From Glycocaulis abyssi (GTDB taxonomy: Bacteria > Pseudomonadota > Alphaproteobacteria > Caulobacterales > Maricaulaceae): a stretch of DNA of 64,000 bases. This document shows, in pieces, positions 45,917 through 64,000 of the stretch (its first letter is position 1; each line of letters opens with the position of its first letter). The position numbers were made by a program, and so were the translations under genes. The stretch covers positions 186,001 to 250,000 of the forward strand of contig NZ_CP163421.1 of assembly GCF_041429775.1 (NCBI RefSeq), given 5' to 3'. Below the pieces are notes generated by a model, which saw only the letters and a list, made by a program, of their open reading frames with translations, made no database searches and was not told the origin of the DNA.

Positions 45917-46432
45917 ATGGAGCGAGCCCAGAAAGTCGAAGCCGTCGATGCCTATAAGGGCATTTTCGCCGGCGCCGGCTCGGTAGTGATTGCTCACTAC
46001 TCCGGACTCACTGTTGCGGAAATGACGTCTCTGCGTGCCGAACTTCGTAAGTCCGGCGGGCAGTTGAAGGTTGTGAAGAACCGTCTGGCCAAGATTGCCC
46101 TTAAGGGCTCTGCGGCTGAAGGCGCTGCCGACATGTTCACCGGACCTGTCGCCATTGCCTACGCCGAAGACCCTGTTGCGGCACCGAAAGCCACTGCGGA
46201 CTTTGCCAAGAAGAACGACAAGCTCGTTCTGCTCGGCGGGTTCATGGACGTGACGGTTCTTGATGAAGGCCAGGTCAAGGCTCTTGCCACCATGCCGTCT
46301 CTGGACGAGCTGCGCGGCAAGCTGATCGGTCTCATCCAGGCGCCCGCCACGAAGGTCGCAGGGGTTGTTCAAGCCCCGGCCGGCCAGCTGGCCCGCCTGC
46401 TTCAGGCCTATGCAGACAAACAGGCTGCATGA
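45917..46432 (+). CDS. rplJ: Ribosomal protein L10 (uL10)
   Basis: Base of the L7/L12 stalk; binds 23S rRNA through its N-terminal domain and dimers of L7/L12 through its C-terminal helix. The 171-residue protein begins MERAQKVEAVDAYKGIFA; conserved SVVIAHYSGLTVAEMTSLRAELR and VVKNRLAKIAL follow. The C-terminal helix AGQLARLLQAYADKQA is the L12-binding region. It is probably autoregulated through the leader. Confidence 0.98.
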   Translation: MERAQKVEAVDAYKGIFAGAGSVVIAHYSGLTVAEMTSLRAELRKSGGQLKVVKNRLAKIALKGSAAEGAADMFTGPVAIAYAEDPVAAPKATADFAKKNDKLVLLGGFMDVTVLDEGQVKALATMPSLDELRGKLIGLIQAPATKVAGVVQAPAGQLARLLQAYADKQAA

Positions 46433-46482
46433 CGCCGTCTCCGCATCTCTAGTGACAACGCATTCAAACAGGACTGAAAACC

Positions 46483-46863
46483 ATGTCGAAACTCGAACAA
46501 CTCGTGGAAGATCTTTCCAGCCTGACCGTGCTGGAAGCTGCTGACCTCGCCAAGCTTCTCGAAGAGAAGTGGGGCGTTTCTGCTGCTGCTCCGGTGGCGG
46601 TTGCCGCTGCTGGCGGCGCTGCTGGCGGTGACGCCGCTGCGGCAGAAGAAAAGACCGAATTTGATGTCATTCTCGTCGCCGCCGGTGACAAGAAAATCAA
46701 CGTCATCAAGGAAGTCCGTGCCATCACCGGTCTTGGCCTGAAAGAAGCCAAGGACCTGGTGGAAGCCGGTGGCAAGGCCGTCAAGGAAGGCGCGCCGAAA
46801 GCCGAGGCCGAGGCCATGAAGAAGCAGCTCGAAGAAGCAGGCGCTACTGTCGAGCTGAAGTAA
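46483..46863 (+). CDS. rplL: Ribosomal protein L7/L12 (bL12)
   Basis: Flexible stalk protein that recruits translation GTPases. 126 residues: N-terminal dimerisation helices ([25 protein letters not shown]), an Ala/Gly-rich hinge (about 40-55), and the C-terminal domain with [21 protein letters not shown] and the factor-binding helix [19 protein letters not shown]. It is 50 bp after rplJ. Confidence 0.99.
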   Translation: MSKLEQLVEDLSSLTVLEAADLAKLLEEKWGVSAAAPVAVAAAGGAAGGDAAAAEEKTEFDVILVAAGDKKINVIKEVRAITGLGLKEAKDLVEAGGKAVKEGAPKAEAEAMKKQLEEAGATVELK

Positions 46864-46901
46864 GGATCAGGGCCGTTCGCGGTTCCTGACACAACGATCT
46901 G

Positions 46902-46932
46902 ACGGGCGTGTGGCGTAGAGCCACGCGCCCGT
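46902..46932 (+). terminator. Strong hairpin between rplL and rpoB (attenuator or processing site)
   Basis: A 13-bp stem ACGGGCGTGTGGC/GCCACGCGCCCGT with one G-T pair and loop GTAGA. It lacks a proper U-tract, so it is more likely a partial attenuator or RNase III site than a full terminator; in E. coli the rplL-rpoB gap contains both kinds of element. The rest of the 231-bp gap contains no gene. Confidence 0.5.
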
Positions 46933-47094
46933 TGGGGCGTTTCAAGTTTCGTCTGGCATTCCGGTCTGCCCCGGGTGTGCCAGGTCAGGGTAGCAAGCCC
47001 CCTCACGCTTGTTGCCACTTTCACCGGGGCGGGCGGGACGCATTCGCGTCCCTGTAGGACGATGCCGGGCTGTAGCCTGGCAAAGGGAGCGGAA

Positions 47095-51174
<4,080 letters not shown>

Positions 51175-51253
51175 GCCGCTAGCGGCCAAACTGTGATCTG
51201 GTGGCAGGGCTCGCCCTCAAGGCCCTGCCGCCGCCACCGTCAAGGAGACGGAC

Positions 51254-55462
<4,209 letters not shown>

Positions 55463-55492
55463 TAGTCCTTACTGGCGCTGGAGCAGAGGCGA

Positions 55493-55526
55493 GGGCCGCC
55501 GGTTATTCCGGCGGCCCTTTCCTTTT
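55493..55526 (+). terminator. Intrinsic terminator after rpoC
   Basis: 10-bp GC-only stem GGGCCGCCGG/CCGGCGGCCC with loop TTATT followed by TTTCCTTTTG. The U-tract is interrupted by CC but the stem is very stable. Confidence 0.85.
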
Positions 55527-55583
55527 GTTCAGGGGCCGGTCTGGCCCATGTGAACGGGGTGTAAAAATCCGGTTGCGCGTCTC

Positions 55584-55612
55584 TTGACGCGGACAGGCCA
55601 GATCAGTAGGTT
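55584..55612 (+). promoter_or_regulatory. Sigma-70-type promoter of the rpsL-rpsG-fusA-tuf operon
   Basis: TTGACG (55584-55589), 17-bp spacer, TAGGTT (55607-55612), located about 60 bp after the rpoC terminator and 205 bp before rpsL. This shows that the str operon starts a new transcription unit after rpoC. Confidence 0.75.
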
Positions 55613-55816
55613 CCGCGCTCGTTTTCAGGGGTGAGCCGTAACTCCGGCCCGAGGCGAGTGCCAAGGCCAGTTAGACGTCGCCTGAAACAAAGACATAACT
55701 CAACACCGTCCGTGGGCGTGAGCAGTGAGGCTCCCGTCCGGCGGTCGGGTTTACGCGCTTGCGGTGTCCGCTACTGGACGCCAATGCGCATTGGGATCAG
55801 GAACGGACGTAGCTGC

Positions 55817-56188
55817 ATGCCTACGATTAACCAGCTCATCCGCAAACCGCGGAAAGACAAGCCGAAGCGCAACAAGGTGCCTGCGCTCCAATCGTGCCCC
55901 CAGCGGCGCGGCGTGTGCACGCGTGTGTACACCACGACACCGAAAAAGCCGAACTCGGCGCTTCGTAAAGTGGCCAAGGTGCGTCTGACCAATGGCTACG
56001 AAGTTGTGAGCTACATCCCCGGTGAGGGCCATAACCTTCAGGAGCACTCTGTTGTCCTGATCCGTGGTGGCCGCGTGAAAGACCTTCCCGGTGTCCGTTA
56101 CCACATTCTGCGCGGCGTTCTGGATACCCAGGGCGTCAAGGATCGCCGTCAGCGCCGTTCGAAATACGGCGCGAAGCGTCCGAAATAA
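55817..56188 (+). CDS. rpsL: Ribosomal protein S12 (uS12)
   Basis: Decoding-centre protein. The 123-residue protein starts at ATG 55817 with [11 protein letters not shown]. The decoding loop [12 protein letters not shown] contains Lys43 and Pro45 (counted with Met) and the second loop is [11 protein letters not shown]; the lysines that confer streptomycin resistance when changed are wild type. Pro45 lies in the KPNSA loop corresponding to the proline hydroxylated in eukaryotic uS12 (RPS23 Pro62). It is 12 bp ahead of rpsG. Confidence 0.98.
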   Translation: MPTINQLIRKPRKDKPKRNKVPALQSCPQRRGVCTRVYTTTPKKPNSALRKVAKVRLTNGYEVVSYIPGEGHNLQEHSVVLIRGGRVKDLPGVRYHILRGVLDTQGVKDRRQRRSKYGAKRPK

Positions 56189-56200
56189 GGAGAGGCTCTC

Positions 56201-56671
56201 ATGTCCCGTCGTCACCGCGCAGAGAAACGCGAGATTTTGCCCGACCCGAAATTCGGTGATCGCGATCTCACGAAGTTCATGAACTACATCATGGTAGACG
56301 GTAAGAAATCCGTCGCCGAGCGCATCATTTATGGTGCGCTGGAAATCGTTGAAGAGAAAGCCAAGCGCGAGCCGGTGCGTGTATTCCACGATGCTCTGGG
56401 CAATATCGCTCCGGAGATCGAGGTGCGTTCGCGCCGCGTTGGCGGTGCCACCTATCAGGTGCCTGTCGAGGTGCGTCCCGACCGCCGCAAGGCTCTGGCC
56501 ATCCGCTGGCTGGCGGCTGCTGCCCGTGCGCGCAACGAAAACACGATGCGCGAGCGTCTGGCCGGCGAGCTTCTCGATGCGGCTTCAAACCGCGGCACGG
56601 CTGTGAAGAAGCGTGAAGACACGCACCGCATGGCCGAAGCCAACCGCGCCTTCTCGCATTACCGCTGGTAA
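56201..56671 (+). CDS. rpsG: Ribosomal protein S7 (uS7)
   Basis: Primary assembly protein of the 30S head, binding the 3' domain of 16S rRNA near the mRNA exit. The 156-residue protein begins [19 protein letters not shown]; conserved [18 protein letters not shown] and [19 protein letters not shown] follow. AGGAGAGG is a good ribosome-binding site. Length is standard. Confidence 0.98.
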   Translation: MSRRHRAEKREILPDPKFGDRDLTKFMNYIMVDGKKSVAERIIYGALEIVEEKAKREPVRVFHDALGNIAPEIEVRSRRVGGATYQVPVEVRPDRRKALAIRWLAAAARARNENTMRERLAGELLDAASNRGTAVKKREDTHRMAEANRAFSHYRW

Positions 56672-56710
56672 ATCCGGCTAAACGACCGATCATTCAAGGA
56701 CCTCTCCCCC

Positions 56711-58786
56711 ATGGCCCGCACCCACAAGATCGAGGACTACCGCAATTTCGGCATCATGGCCCACATTGATGCCGGGAAAACAACGACGACCGAGCGGATC
56801 CTCTATTACACTGGCAAGTCTCACAAAATCGGTGAGGTCCACGACGGCGCGGCCACCATGGACTGGATGGAGCAGGAGCAGGAGCGTGGGATCACGATCA
56901 CGTCCGCTGCGACGACCTGCTTCTGGCGCGACAAGCGTCTGAACATCATCGACACGCCCGGCCACGTGGACTTCACGATTGAAGTCGAGCGCTCGCTTCG
57001 CGTGCTGGACGGCGCTATCGCGCTGCTGGACGCCAATGCCGGCGTGGAGCCGCAGACCGAAACGGTCTGGCGTCAGGCGGACAAGTACAAAGTTCCGCGG
57101 ATGATCTTCGTCAACAAGATGGACAAGCTTGGCGCGGACTTCTTCCGTTGCGTCGAGATGATCAAGTCGCGCCTTGGCGCCACCCCGCTCGTCCTCCAGC
57201 TGCCGATCGGCGCGGAGACCGAGTACAAGGGCTGCATCGATCTGATCAAGATGCGCGCCATCATCTGGGAAGAAGAAAATCTGGGCGCCGCGTTCCACTA
57301 TACGGACATCCCGGCTGATCTTCAGGCGCAGGCCGAAGAATACCGTGAAAAGCTGATTGAGGGCGCTGTCGAGGTCGATGAGGCCGCGATGGAAGCCTAT
57401 CTGGAAGGCAATATGCCGAGCGAAGAAGAGCTGATGAAGCTCATTCGCAAGGGCACGATCGAGCTGGCCTTCAACCCGATCCTGTGCGGTACGGCCTTCA
57501 AGAACAAGGGTGTTCAACCCCTGCTCGACGCGGTTGTCGATTACCTGCCGTCACCGATCGATGTTCTGGCGATCAAGGGTATCGATCCCAAGACCGAGGA
57601 AGAAGTGCTGCGCAAGGCTGACGATGGCGAGCCGACTTCGCTGCTGGCCTTCAAGATCATGAATGACCCGTTCGTGGGTTCGCTGACCTTCTGCCGCGTG
57701 TATTCGGGCCATGTCGAAACCGGCACGTCCCTGATGAACACCGTCAAGGACAAGAAAGAGCGTATCGGCCGCATGCTGCTTATGCACTCGAACAGCCGCG
57801 AAGACATCAAGGAAGCGTTCGCAGGCGATATCGTCGCCATTGCGGGCCTGAAGGACACGACCACGGGTGACACGCTGTGCGACCCGATGAAGCCGGTCAT
57901 CCTGGAGCGCATGGAATTCCCGGAGCCTGTTATCGAGCTGGCTATCGAGCCGAAGTCCAAGGGTGATCAGGAGAAGCTGGGTGTTGCCCTGCAGCGTCTG
58001 GCGGCTGAAGACCCGTCCTTCCGAATGTCGACCGACGAAGAGTCCGGTCAGACGATCATTGCGGGCATGGGCGAGCTTCACCTGGACATTCTGGTGGACC
58101 GCATGCGCCGCGAATTCAAGGTCGAGGCCAATGTCGGTCAGCCGCAGGTGGCTTATCGTGAAACCATCGGCGAAGCGTGCGAGGTCGACTACACGCACAA
58201 GAAGCAGACCGGTGGTACGGGCCAGTTTGCCCGGATCAAGATCCTGTTCGAGCCGGTGGAGCCGGGCGAAGGCTATAGCTTTGAATCCAAGATCGTCGGC
58301 GGTTCGGTGCCCAAGGAATACATTCCGGGCGTTGAAAAGGGCATCAACTCGGTGCGCGAAACCGGTCTTCTGGCAGGCTTCCCGCTGATCGACTTCAAGG
58401 CGACGCTGATTGACGGCGCCTATCACGACGTGGACTCCAGCGTGCTGGCGTTCGAAATCGCGGCGCGTGCCGCCATGCGCGAAGCCAAGGGCCGTATGCG
58501 CGTGAAACTGCTTGAGCCGATCATGAAGGTCGAAGTGGTGACCCCGGACGAGTATACCGGCTCAGTCATCGGCGATCTGAACTCCCGCCGCGGCCAGATC
58601 CGCGATCAGGAGATGCGCGGCAACGCCACCGTGGTGAACGCCATGGTGCCGCTGGCGAACATGTTCGGCTATGTGAACAATCTGCGCTCGGCAACTCAGG
58701 GCCGCGCCCAGTTCACCATGCAGTTCGATCACTATGAGCCGGTGCCGCAAGCGGTGGCCGATCAGGTGATCTCCAAGATCGCCTGA
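56711..58786 (+). CDS. fusA: Elongation factor G
   Basis: Translocation GTPase. The 691-residue protein has G1 [16 protein letters not shown]2 GITITSA, G3 [16 protein letters not shown] and G4 NKMDKLGAD in its G domain, then domains II-V; the domain IV sequence [13 protein letters not shown] is present. It follows rpsG by 39 bp and precedes tuf copy 2, the standard str operon. Confidence 0.98.
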   Translation: MARTHKIEDYRNFGIMAHIDAGKTTTTERILYYTGKSHKIGEVHDGAATMDWMEQEQERGITITSAATTCFWRDKRLNIIDTPGHVDFTIEVERSLRVLDGAIALLDANAGVEPQTETVWRQADKYKVPRMIFVNKMDKLGADFFRCVEMIKSRLGATPLVLQLPIGAETEYKGCIDLIKMRAIIWEEENLGAAFHYTDIPADLQAQAEEYREKLIEGAVEVDEAAMEAYLEGNMPSEEELMKLIRKGTIELAFNPILCGTAFKNKGVQPLLDAVVDYLPSPIDVLAIKGIDPKTEEEVLRKADDGEPTSLLAFKIMNDPFVGSLTFCRVYSGHVETGTSLMNTVKDKKERIGRMLLMHSNSREDIKEAFAGDIVAIAGLKDTTTGDTLCDPMKPVILERMEFPEPVIELAIEPKSKGDQEKLGVALQRLAAEDPSFRMSTDEESGQTIIAGMGELHLDILVDRMRREFKVEANVGQPQVAYRETIGEACEVDYTHKKQTGGTGQFARIKILFEPVEPGEGYSFESKIVGGSVPKEYIPGVEKGINSVRETGLLAGFPLIDFKATLIDGAYHDVDSSVLAFEIAARAAMREAKGRMRVKLLEPIMKVEVVTPDEYTGSVIGDLNSRRGQIRDQEMRGNATVVNAMVPLANMFGYVNNLRSATQGRAQFTMQFDHYEPVPQAVADQVISKIA

Positions 58787-58842
58787 GGCGTGAACAATTA
58801 GCCCTTCCGGGTTGGAAACGACAAAAAGAGTGAGTTGAGAAA

Positions 58843-60018
<1,176 letters not shown>

Positions 60019-60048
60019 GAGGTCAGGCGATCACATCTGTGTAGCCAG

Positions 60049-60080
60049 AAGGGCAGCTGCGATGCGCAGCTGCCCTTTTT
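60049..60080 (+). terminator. Intrinsic terminator after tuf copy 2
   Basis: 13-bp stem AAGGGCAGCTGCG/CGCAGCTGCCCTT with loop ATG, followed by TTT and CTTT. It sits before the prolyl-hydroxylase-like gene, which is therefore read either by readthrough or from its own promoter. Confidence 0.92.
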
Positions 60081-60138
60081 CTTTGCGCGCGTGCAGCTAG
60101 AGTGCGGGCACTCATGGCCATCCGCGTTGGAGATCCCC

Positions 60139-60891
60139 ATGGCGAACGAAATTGAACTGCGGTTAAATCCCGGCCTGGACCCGGCGGCATTTGCGCCGGT
60201 CTACGCGCGCGACAAGCTTGTGAGGATCCCCGATGTGTTCGCGCCGGAGACGGCTGAGGCTATCGAGCAATTGCTCGCACGCCATCTCAAGTGGCGCCTG
60301 GTCTTCCCCGAACCCACGCCTGGCGGGCGCGAAAACGTCGCCATCCTCAGCCAGGAGGACATCGCGTCCATGGGGCGGCAAGCCATGGCTGAGCGGATGC
60401 AGGCGGTCATGCAACGCGCTCAGAACAATTATGGCTATCTCTACCAAGCCTATCCGATGATCCAGGCGTATATTTCGGGATGGGATCCGGGCCATCCCAT
60501 CCATCAGGTTACGGAGTTTCTGAACTCGCCAGAGTTTCTGGAGTTCGGCCGCGCCGTCATTGGCGCTGACACGATTACCAAGGCCGACGCGCAGGCGACG
60601 CTATATGCGCGGGGCAATTTCCTGACGCGTCATACCGATGAGGGGCACGACCTGGAACGCCGGGCCGCCTACACGATTGGTCTTACACGCAAATGGGAAC
60701 CCGATTGGGGCGGTCTGCTGACCTTTTTCGATGAGAATCTGGACATCAGCCGCGCCTTCGTGCCCCGCTTCAATGTGCTGTCGATTTTTGATGGCAGGAT
60801 GATGCATTCGGTCAGCCCTGTATCGCCGTTCGCCGGCACCGGGCGCTATCAGATCACCGGCTGGTTCCGCGACGATCCGGTAGGGGGCTGA
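60139..60891 (+). CDS. 2OG-Fe(II) oxygenase, prolyl-hydroxylase-like
   Basis: Predicted iron/2-oxoglutarate-dependent hydroxylase, 250 residues, start ATG 60139 (GGAG upstream). The double-stranded beta-helix carries the iron facial triad His165 and Asp167 (RHTDEGH) and His223 (GRMMHSVSPV), with Arg236 (GRYQITGWF) for 2-oxoglutarate; the sequence between, AAYTIGLTRKWEPDWGGLLTFF, matches the prolyl 4-hydroxylase pattern of the Tpa1/COG3751 type. In that group are enzymes hydroxylating ribosomal protein uS12 in eukaryotes and, in the related pseudomonad PPHD, EF-Tu. Its position between tuf2 and rpsJ is unusual for an oxygenase. The target is an inference. Confidence 0.85.
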   Translation: MANEIELRLNPGLDPAAFAPVYARDKLVRIPDVFAPETAEAIEQLLARHLKWRLVFPEPTPGGRENVAILSQEDIASMGRQAMAERMQAVMQRAQNNYGYLYQAYPMIQAYISGWDPGHPIHQVTEFLNSPEFLEFGRAVIGADTITKADAQATLYARGNFLTRHTDEGHDLERRAAYTIGLTRKWEPDWGGLLTFFDENLDISRAFVPRFNVLSIFDGRMMHSVSPVSPFAGTGRYQITGWFRDDPVGG

Positions 60892-60966
60892 ACACCTGCC
60901 ATACCGGCGCGGTCACGAAGCAGTGCGCGCAGGTGCATAATGGCTTGTGATTGTTGTGCGCAGATG

Positions 60967-60995
60967 TTGACGGGAGGGTTTGGCCAGAGTATCAA
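60967..60995 (+). promoter_or_regulatory. Possible promoter of the S10 operon
   Basis: TTGACG (60967-60972), 17-bp spacer, TATCAA (60990-60995), 135 bp before rpsJ in the 238-bp gap after the oxygenase gene. The same -35 hexamer and spacing occur in the str promoter at 55584. Confidence 0.6.
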
Positions 60996-61129
60996 CCCGC
61001 CCTCTAGCGAGCTGGCTGTGCCCTGTCCGGGTAAACGCGGCTTTTGAAGCGAAGAAAATTTGTGACGCGAATGCTGCGGCGGGCGAGTGAGTCCCTGACG
61101 CGGCGTCTGCGTATGTTGGGACCGGAGCG

Positions 61130-61444
61130 ATGGCACAAACGAACATCCGAATCCGCCTGAAGGCGTTTGATCACCGCGTGCTGGACACGTCCACGCGCGA
61201 GATCGTCTCGACGGCGAAGCGCACAGGCGCAAACGTGCGCGGGCCGATCCCGCTGCCTACGCGTATTGAGCGTTTTACGGTGCTGCGGTCCCCGCACATC
61301 GACAAGAAATCACGCGAACAGTTCGAGATCCGCACGCACAAGCGTGTTCTCGACATCGTCGACCCGACCCCGCAGACCGTGGACGCGCTGATGAAGCTCG
61401 ACCTCTCGGCTGGCGTGGATGTCGAGATCAAGCTGGGAGCTTAA
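61130..61444 (+). CDS. rpsJ: Ribosomal protein S10 (uS10)
   Basis: Component of the 30S head and, as NusE, part of antitermination complexes. The 104-residue protein begins [18 protein letters not shown]; the conserved [35 protein letters not shown] stretch spans about 37-72. ACCGGAGCG is the ribosome-binding site. It is the first gene of the S10 operon, four bases before rplC. Confidence 0.98.
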   Translation: MAQTNIRIRLKAFDHRVLDTSTREIVSTAKRTGANVRGPIPLPTRIERFTVLRSPHIDKKSREQFEIRTHKRVLDIVDPTPQTVDALMKLDLSAGVDVEIKLGA

Positions 61445-61448
61445 GCCA

Positions 61449-62267
61449 ATGAGCCAGGCCCAAAACCTGCGCACGGGCGTTATCGCGAAGAAGATGGGCA
61501 TGACGCGCATCTTCGCCGAGGACGGCTCGCATATTCCGGTGACGGTGCTGCACCTTGATGGTGTCCAGGTCGTTGCCCAGCGTACCAATGATCGTGACGG
61601 CTACACCGCGCTGCAGCTGGGTGCCGGCAAAGCCAAGGTAAAGCGCGCTACGAAAGCCGAGCGCGGTCACTTTGCCAAGGCTGCCGTGGAGCCCAAGCGC
61701 AAGCTGGCCGAGTTCCGCGTCAGCGAGAGCAATCTCATTGATGCCGGCGCCGAGATCACGGCTGACCATTTTGTCGAAGGCCAGAAGGTGGATGTTGCCG
61801 CCCTGACAATCGGTAAGGGTTTTGCCGGTGCGATGAAGCGCTGGAATTTCGGCGGTCTGCGGGCCACGCACGGCGTGTCCGTCTCGCACCGCTCGCACGG
61901 TTCTACCGGTCAGCGACAGGACCCGGGCAAGGTGTTCAAAGGCAAGAAGATGGCCGGCCATCTTGGCCAGGAACGCGTCACGACGCAGAACCTCGAAGTG
62001 GTTCGCGTTGATGTTGAGCGCGGCCTGGTTCTGGTGCGCGGCGCGGTTCCGGGCTCTGCCGATAGCTGGGTCGAGATCCGTGACGCCGTCAAAGGCGCCG
62101 GTGTCGAGGGGCTCGCCTATCCGGGCAGGTTCCGCATGGGTGATGAGCCCAAGCCGGTCGACAATCCCGAGCCCGGCTCTGAAGAAGCTGAAATGGTTGC
62201 TGAAGGCGCGCCGGTTGCCGACGCACCGGCAGTGGACGCGGCGGGTGAAGAGGACGCCAAGTCATGA
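61449..62267 (+). CDS. rplC: Ribosomal protein L3 (uL3) with acidic C-terminal tail
   Basis: Early-assembly 50S protein near the peptidyl transferase centre. The 272-residue protein starts at ATG 61449 with the [22 protein letters not shown] lead. The central loop with [20 protein letters not shown] is the rRNA-contacting extension. Compared with E. coli (209 aa) it has an extra Pro/Glu/Ala-rich C-terminal tail from about residue 230 (for example [14 protein letters not shown]). It overlaps rplD by four bases. Confidence 0.97.
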   Translation: MSQAQNLRTGVIAKKMGMTRIFAEDGSHIPVTVLHLDGVQVVAQRTNDRDGYTALQLGAGKAKVKRATKAERGHFAKAAVEPKRKLAEFRVSESNLIDAGAEITADHFVEGQKVDVAALTIGKGFAGAMKRWNFGGLRATHGVSVSHRSHGSTGQRQDPGKVFKGKKMAGHLGQERVTTQNLEVVRVDVERGLVLVRGAVPGSADSWVEIRDAVKGAGVEGLAYPGRFRMGDEPKPVDNPEPGSEEAEMVAEGAPVADAPAVDAAGEEDAKS

Positions 62268-62902
62268 AACTCGATGTAATCACCCTTGATGCCGGCAAGG
62301 CAGGCTCGGTTGAGCTCAGCGACGACATCTTCGCCATTGGCGAAGTGCGCGCCGACCTCCTGCAGCGTGCTGTGAAGTGGCAGCTTTCCCTGCGCCAGGC
62401 CGGTACGCACCGTGCCAAGGAGCGCGCTGAGATTGCCCGCACGGGCAAGAAGTTCGGCCGCCAGAAGGGCGGCGGTTCGGCCCGTCACGGTTCACGCCGC
62501 GCCCCGATCTTTGTCGGCGGCGGCAAGGCGCACGGCCCGAAAGTGCGCAGCCACGCGACCGAGCTTCCCAAGAAGGTCCGCGCTCTGGCCCTGAAGCACG
62601 CCTTGTCCTCGAAGGCGGGTTCGTCCTCGCTGATCGTTCTGGACGAGGCGCGTCTGGACGAGCCGAAGACGGCGGCCCTGAAGGCGTCGTTCGCCAAGCT
62701 TGGCCTGACCAATGCGCTCATCATCGATGGTGAGACGCTGGACGAGAATTTCGCGCTTGCCGCGCGTAACATCCCGCATGTGGATGTGCTGCCCGCGCAA
62801 GGTCTCAACGTCTATGACGTGCTGCGCCGCGACACGCTGGTGCTCACCAAGTCGGCGATCGAGAAGATCAATGAGCGCTTTGCCGCCAAGGAGAGTGCGT
62901 AA
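62264..62902 (+). CDS. rplD: Ribosomal protein L4 (uL4)
   Basis: Lines the nascent-peptide exit tunnel; in E. coli also autoregulates the S10 operon. The 212-residue protein has the tunnel loop [31 protein letters not shown] at about 66-97, split here as two conserved halves, and C-terminal [21 protein letters not shown]. Its start overlaps the rplC stop (ATGA) and its stop overlaps the rplW start by one base. Confidence 0.98.
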   Translation: MKLDVITLDAGKAGSVELSDDIFAIGEVRADLLQRAVKWQLSLRQAGTHRAKERAEIARTGKKFGRQKGGGSARHGSRRAPIFVGGGKAHGPKVRSHATELPKKVRALALKHALSSKAGSSSLIVLDEARLDEPKTAALKASFAKLGLTNALIIDGETLDENFALAARNIPHVDVLPAQGLNVYDVLRRDTLVLTKSAIEKINERFAAKESA

Positions 62903-63195
62903 TGGCCTCGCCCAAGCACTATGACACGATTATCGCGCCGGTGATCACCGAGAAGGCGACCCTGCTCTCTGAGGAGAACAAGGTGGTGTTCAAGGTTCCG
63001 CTGGCCGCGACGAAGAAAGACATCACCGAGGCCGTTGAAGCGCTCTTCAAGGTCAAGGTGAAAGCGGTCAACACGCTGCGCCAGAAGGGCAAGACCAAGC
63101 GCTTCCGGGGCATTGAAGGCCGTCGCGACGATATCAAGAAGGCGGTGGTGACCCTGGAAGAGGGCCATTCCATCGACGTGAGCACGGGCCTTTAA
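62902..63195 (+). CDS. rplW: Ribosomal protein L23 (uL23)
   Basis: Exit-tunnel rim protein and docking site for SRP and trigger factor. The 97-residue protein has the N-terminal [27 protein letters not shown] block and the basic loop [22 protein letters not shown]. Translationally coupled to rplD through the one-base overlap (TAATG). Confidence 0.98.
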   Translation: MASPKHYDTIIAPVITEKATLLSEENKVVFKVPLAATKKDITEAVEALFKVKVKAVNTLRQKGKTKRFRGIEGRRDDIKKAVVTLEEGHSIDVSTGL

Positions 63196-63222
63196 GGGCC
63201 GCGCTCTCAAGGAGTTTGAACC

Positions 63223-64000
63223 ATGGCGCTGAAGACATTCAAGCCGACCTCGCCTGGCCGCCGCGCTCTTGTGCTGGTGGACCGGTCCGAGCTGCACGCC
63301 GGCAAGCCGGAAAAGACGCTGGTCGAGGGCCTGCGCCGTACGGGCGGGCGTAACAATACCGGGCGGATCACCGCCCGCCGCCGCGGTGGTGGAGCCAAGA
63401 AGCTTTACCGCATGATCGACTTCAAGCGCCGCAAGTTCGACGTGCCCGCCACGGTCGAGCGGCTTGAGTATGATCCCAACCGCACGGCGTTCATCGCCCT
63501 CATCAAGTATGAGGATGGCGAGCTGGCCTATATTCTGGCGCCGCAGCGCCTGGCTGCCGGTGACCGCGTGGTCGCCAGCGCCAAGACTGATGTGAAGCCG
63601 GGCAATGCCATGCCGCTGAAAACCATTCCGGTCGGAACCATCATCCACAATGTGGAGATGAAGCCGGAAAAAGGTGGCCAGATCGCCCGTTCGGCCGGTG
63701 CCTATGCCCAGCTGGTCGGCCGTGAAGCCGGCTACGCCCAGGTTCGCCTGATGAGCGGCGAGCTTCGCAAGGTCAACGAGAACTGCATGGCCACGATTGG
63801 TGCGGTGTCGAACTCCGACCACCTCAACATCAATCTGGGCAAGGCTGGCCGCAAGCGTCACATGGGCAAGCGCCCGTCCGTGCGTGGTGTTGCCATGAAC
63901 CCGGTCGATCACCCCCATGGTGGTGGTGAGGGCCGTACCTCTGGTGGCCGCCACCCGGTGACCCCGTGGGGCAAGCCGACCAAAGGCCGCAAGACCCGCC
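63223..64000 (+). CDS. rplB: Ribosomal protein L2 (uL2), 3' partial
   Basis: Central 50S protein close to the peptidyl transferase centre. The frame starts at ATG 63223 (CAAGGAG upstream) and runs open to the window end, about 259 of roughly 275-280 residues. Typical segments are TPGRRALV-like [53 protein letters not shown] and, near the cut, [21 protein letters not shown] with the conserved histidine essential for activity. Confidence 0.97.
   Translation, partial: MALKTFKPTSPGRRALVLVDRSELHAGKPEKTLVEGLRRTGGRNNTGRITARRRGGGAKKLYRMIDFKRRKFDVPATVERLEYDPNRTAFIALIKYEDGELAYILAPQRLAAGDRVVASAKTDVKPGNAMPLKTIPVGTIIHNVEMKPEKGGQIARSAGAYAQLVGREAGYAQVRLMSGELRKVNENCMATIGAVSNSDHLNINLGKAGRKRHMGKRPSVRGVAMNPVDHPHGGGEGRTSGGRHPVTPWGKPTKGRKTR

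Larger units (their letters stand above)
55463..55816 (+). other. Intergenic region between rpoC and rpsL
   Basis: The 354-bp gap contains the rpoC terminator (55493-55526), a good promoter (55584-55612), and then about 200 bp of untranslated leader before rpsL. In-frame ATG codons exist upstream of the rpsL start, but the sequence before ATG 55817 has no similarity to S12. The leader may carry a regulatory structure; in E. coli S7 represses translation of the str operon between rpsL and rpsG, not here. Confidence 0.7.

Noticed and set aside
51182-51253. Stem GGCAGGGC/GCCCTGCC between rpoB and rpoC
   Set aside because: Long 11-nt loop and no U-tract; most likely incidental, as rpoB and rpoC must be co-transcribed.

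Overview
The window is high-GC chromosomal DNA from an alphaproteobacterium, most likely from the Caulobacterales/Maricaulales side (Hyphomonadaceae or Maricaulaceae type). The evidence is gene order and gene types: fabG-acpP-fabF-mltG-yicC-gmk, an lptFG-surA-pdxA-rsmA operon, pepA-holC, purM-purN beside a DUF2066 gene and hda-ppk-ppx, a large TonB-dependent receptor, and the rpoBC/str/S10 block. No species can be named from sequence reading alone. Nearly everything is core chromosome; accessory signals are confined to a few small islands.

Bases 1-5,070 (plus) carry fatty acid synthesis genes followed by mltG, yicC and gmk. Bases 5,063-10,460 (minus) carry a tight outer-membrane/cofactor/rRNA operon, lptF-lptG-surA-pdxA-rsmA, with no lptD between lptG and surA. 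Bases 10,625-16,160 hold pepA-holC-I78 inhibitor lipoprotein, a convergent ABC-F gene, ndk and a two-motif retropepsin-like protein. At 16,166-18,590 a divergent pair, an ABC exporter and soxR, share a SoxR box whose promoter geometry points at the exporter. Bases 18,591-18,775 are palindromic repeats. At 18,799-20,816 (minus) purM-purN-arfB ends with arfB lying in frame behind the purN stop codon. Bases 21,101-26,645 (plus) are DUF2066-hda-ppk-ppx. Bases 26,642-29,877 (minus) are rnd and an LplT-like transporter/acyltransferase pair. Bases 29,949-35,346 hold a Rid protein, an uncharacterised gene, a 332-bp MITE-like element, a sodium:solute symporter, an AidB-like acyl-CoA dehydrogenase and an RlmB-type methyltransferase.

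Bases 35,327-64,000 (plus) are the translation/transcription block: tRNA-Tyr, tRNA-Gly, tuf copy 1, then a non-ribosomal three-gene cassette (TonB receptor, TPR/2OG-Fe(II) oxygenase, methyltransferase), then tRNA-Trp-secE-nusG-rplK-rplA-rplJ-rplL-rpoB-rpoC, rpsL-rpsG-fusA-tuf copy 2, a stand-alone 2OG-Fe(II) prolyl-hydroxylase-like gene, and rpsJ-rplC-rplD-rplW-rplB (cut by the window end).

The points most worth following up are: (1) the prolyl-hydroxylase-like gene lodged between tuf2 and rpsJ, with known-type hydroxylation targets (EF-Tu switch I proline, S12 proline) encoded next door; (2) purN and arfB in one frame separated by a single amber codon, with no canonical arfB start upstream of its conserved N-terminus; (3) a perfect-ended MITE inserted at a TA shared by the stop codons of two convergent genes; (4) the SoxR-box/ABC exporter pair; (5) the TonB receptor/oxygenase/methyltransferase cassette interrupting an otherwise ancient tRNA-tuf-secE gene order.
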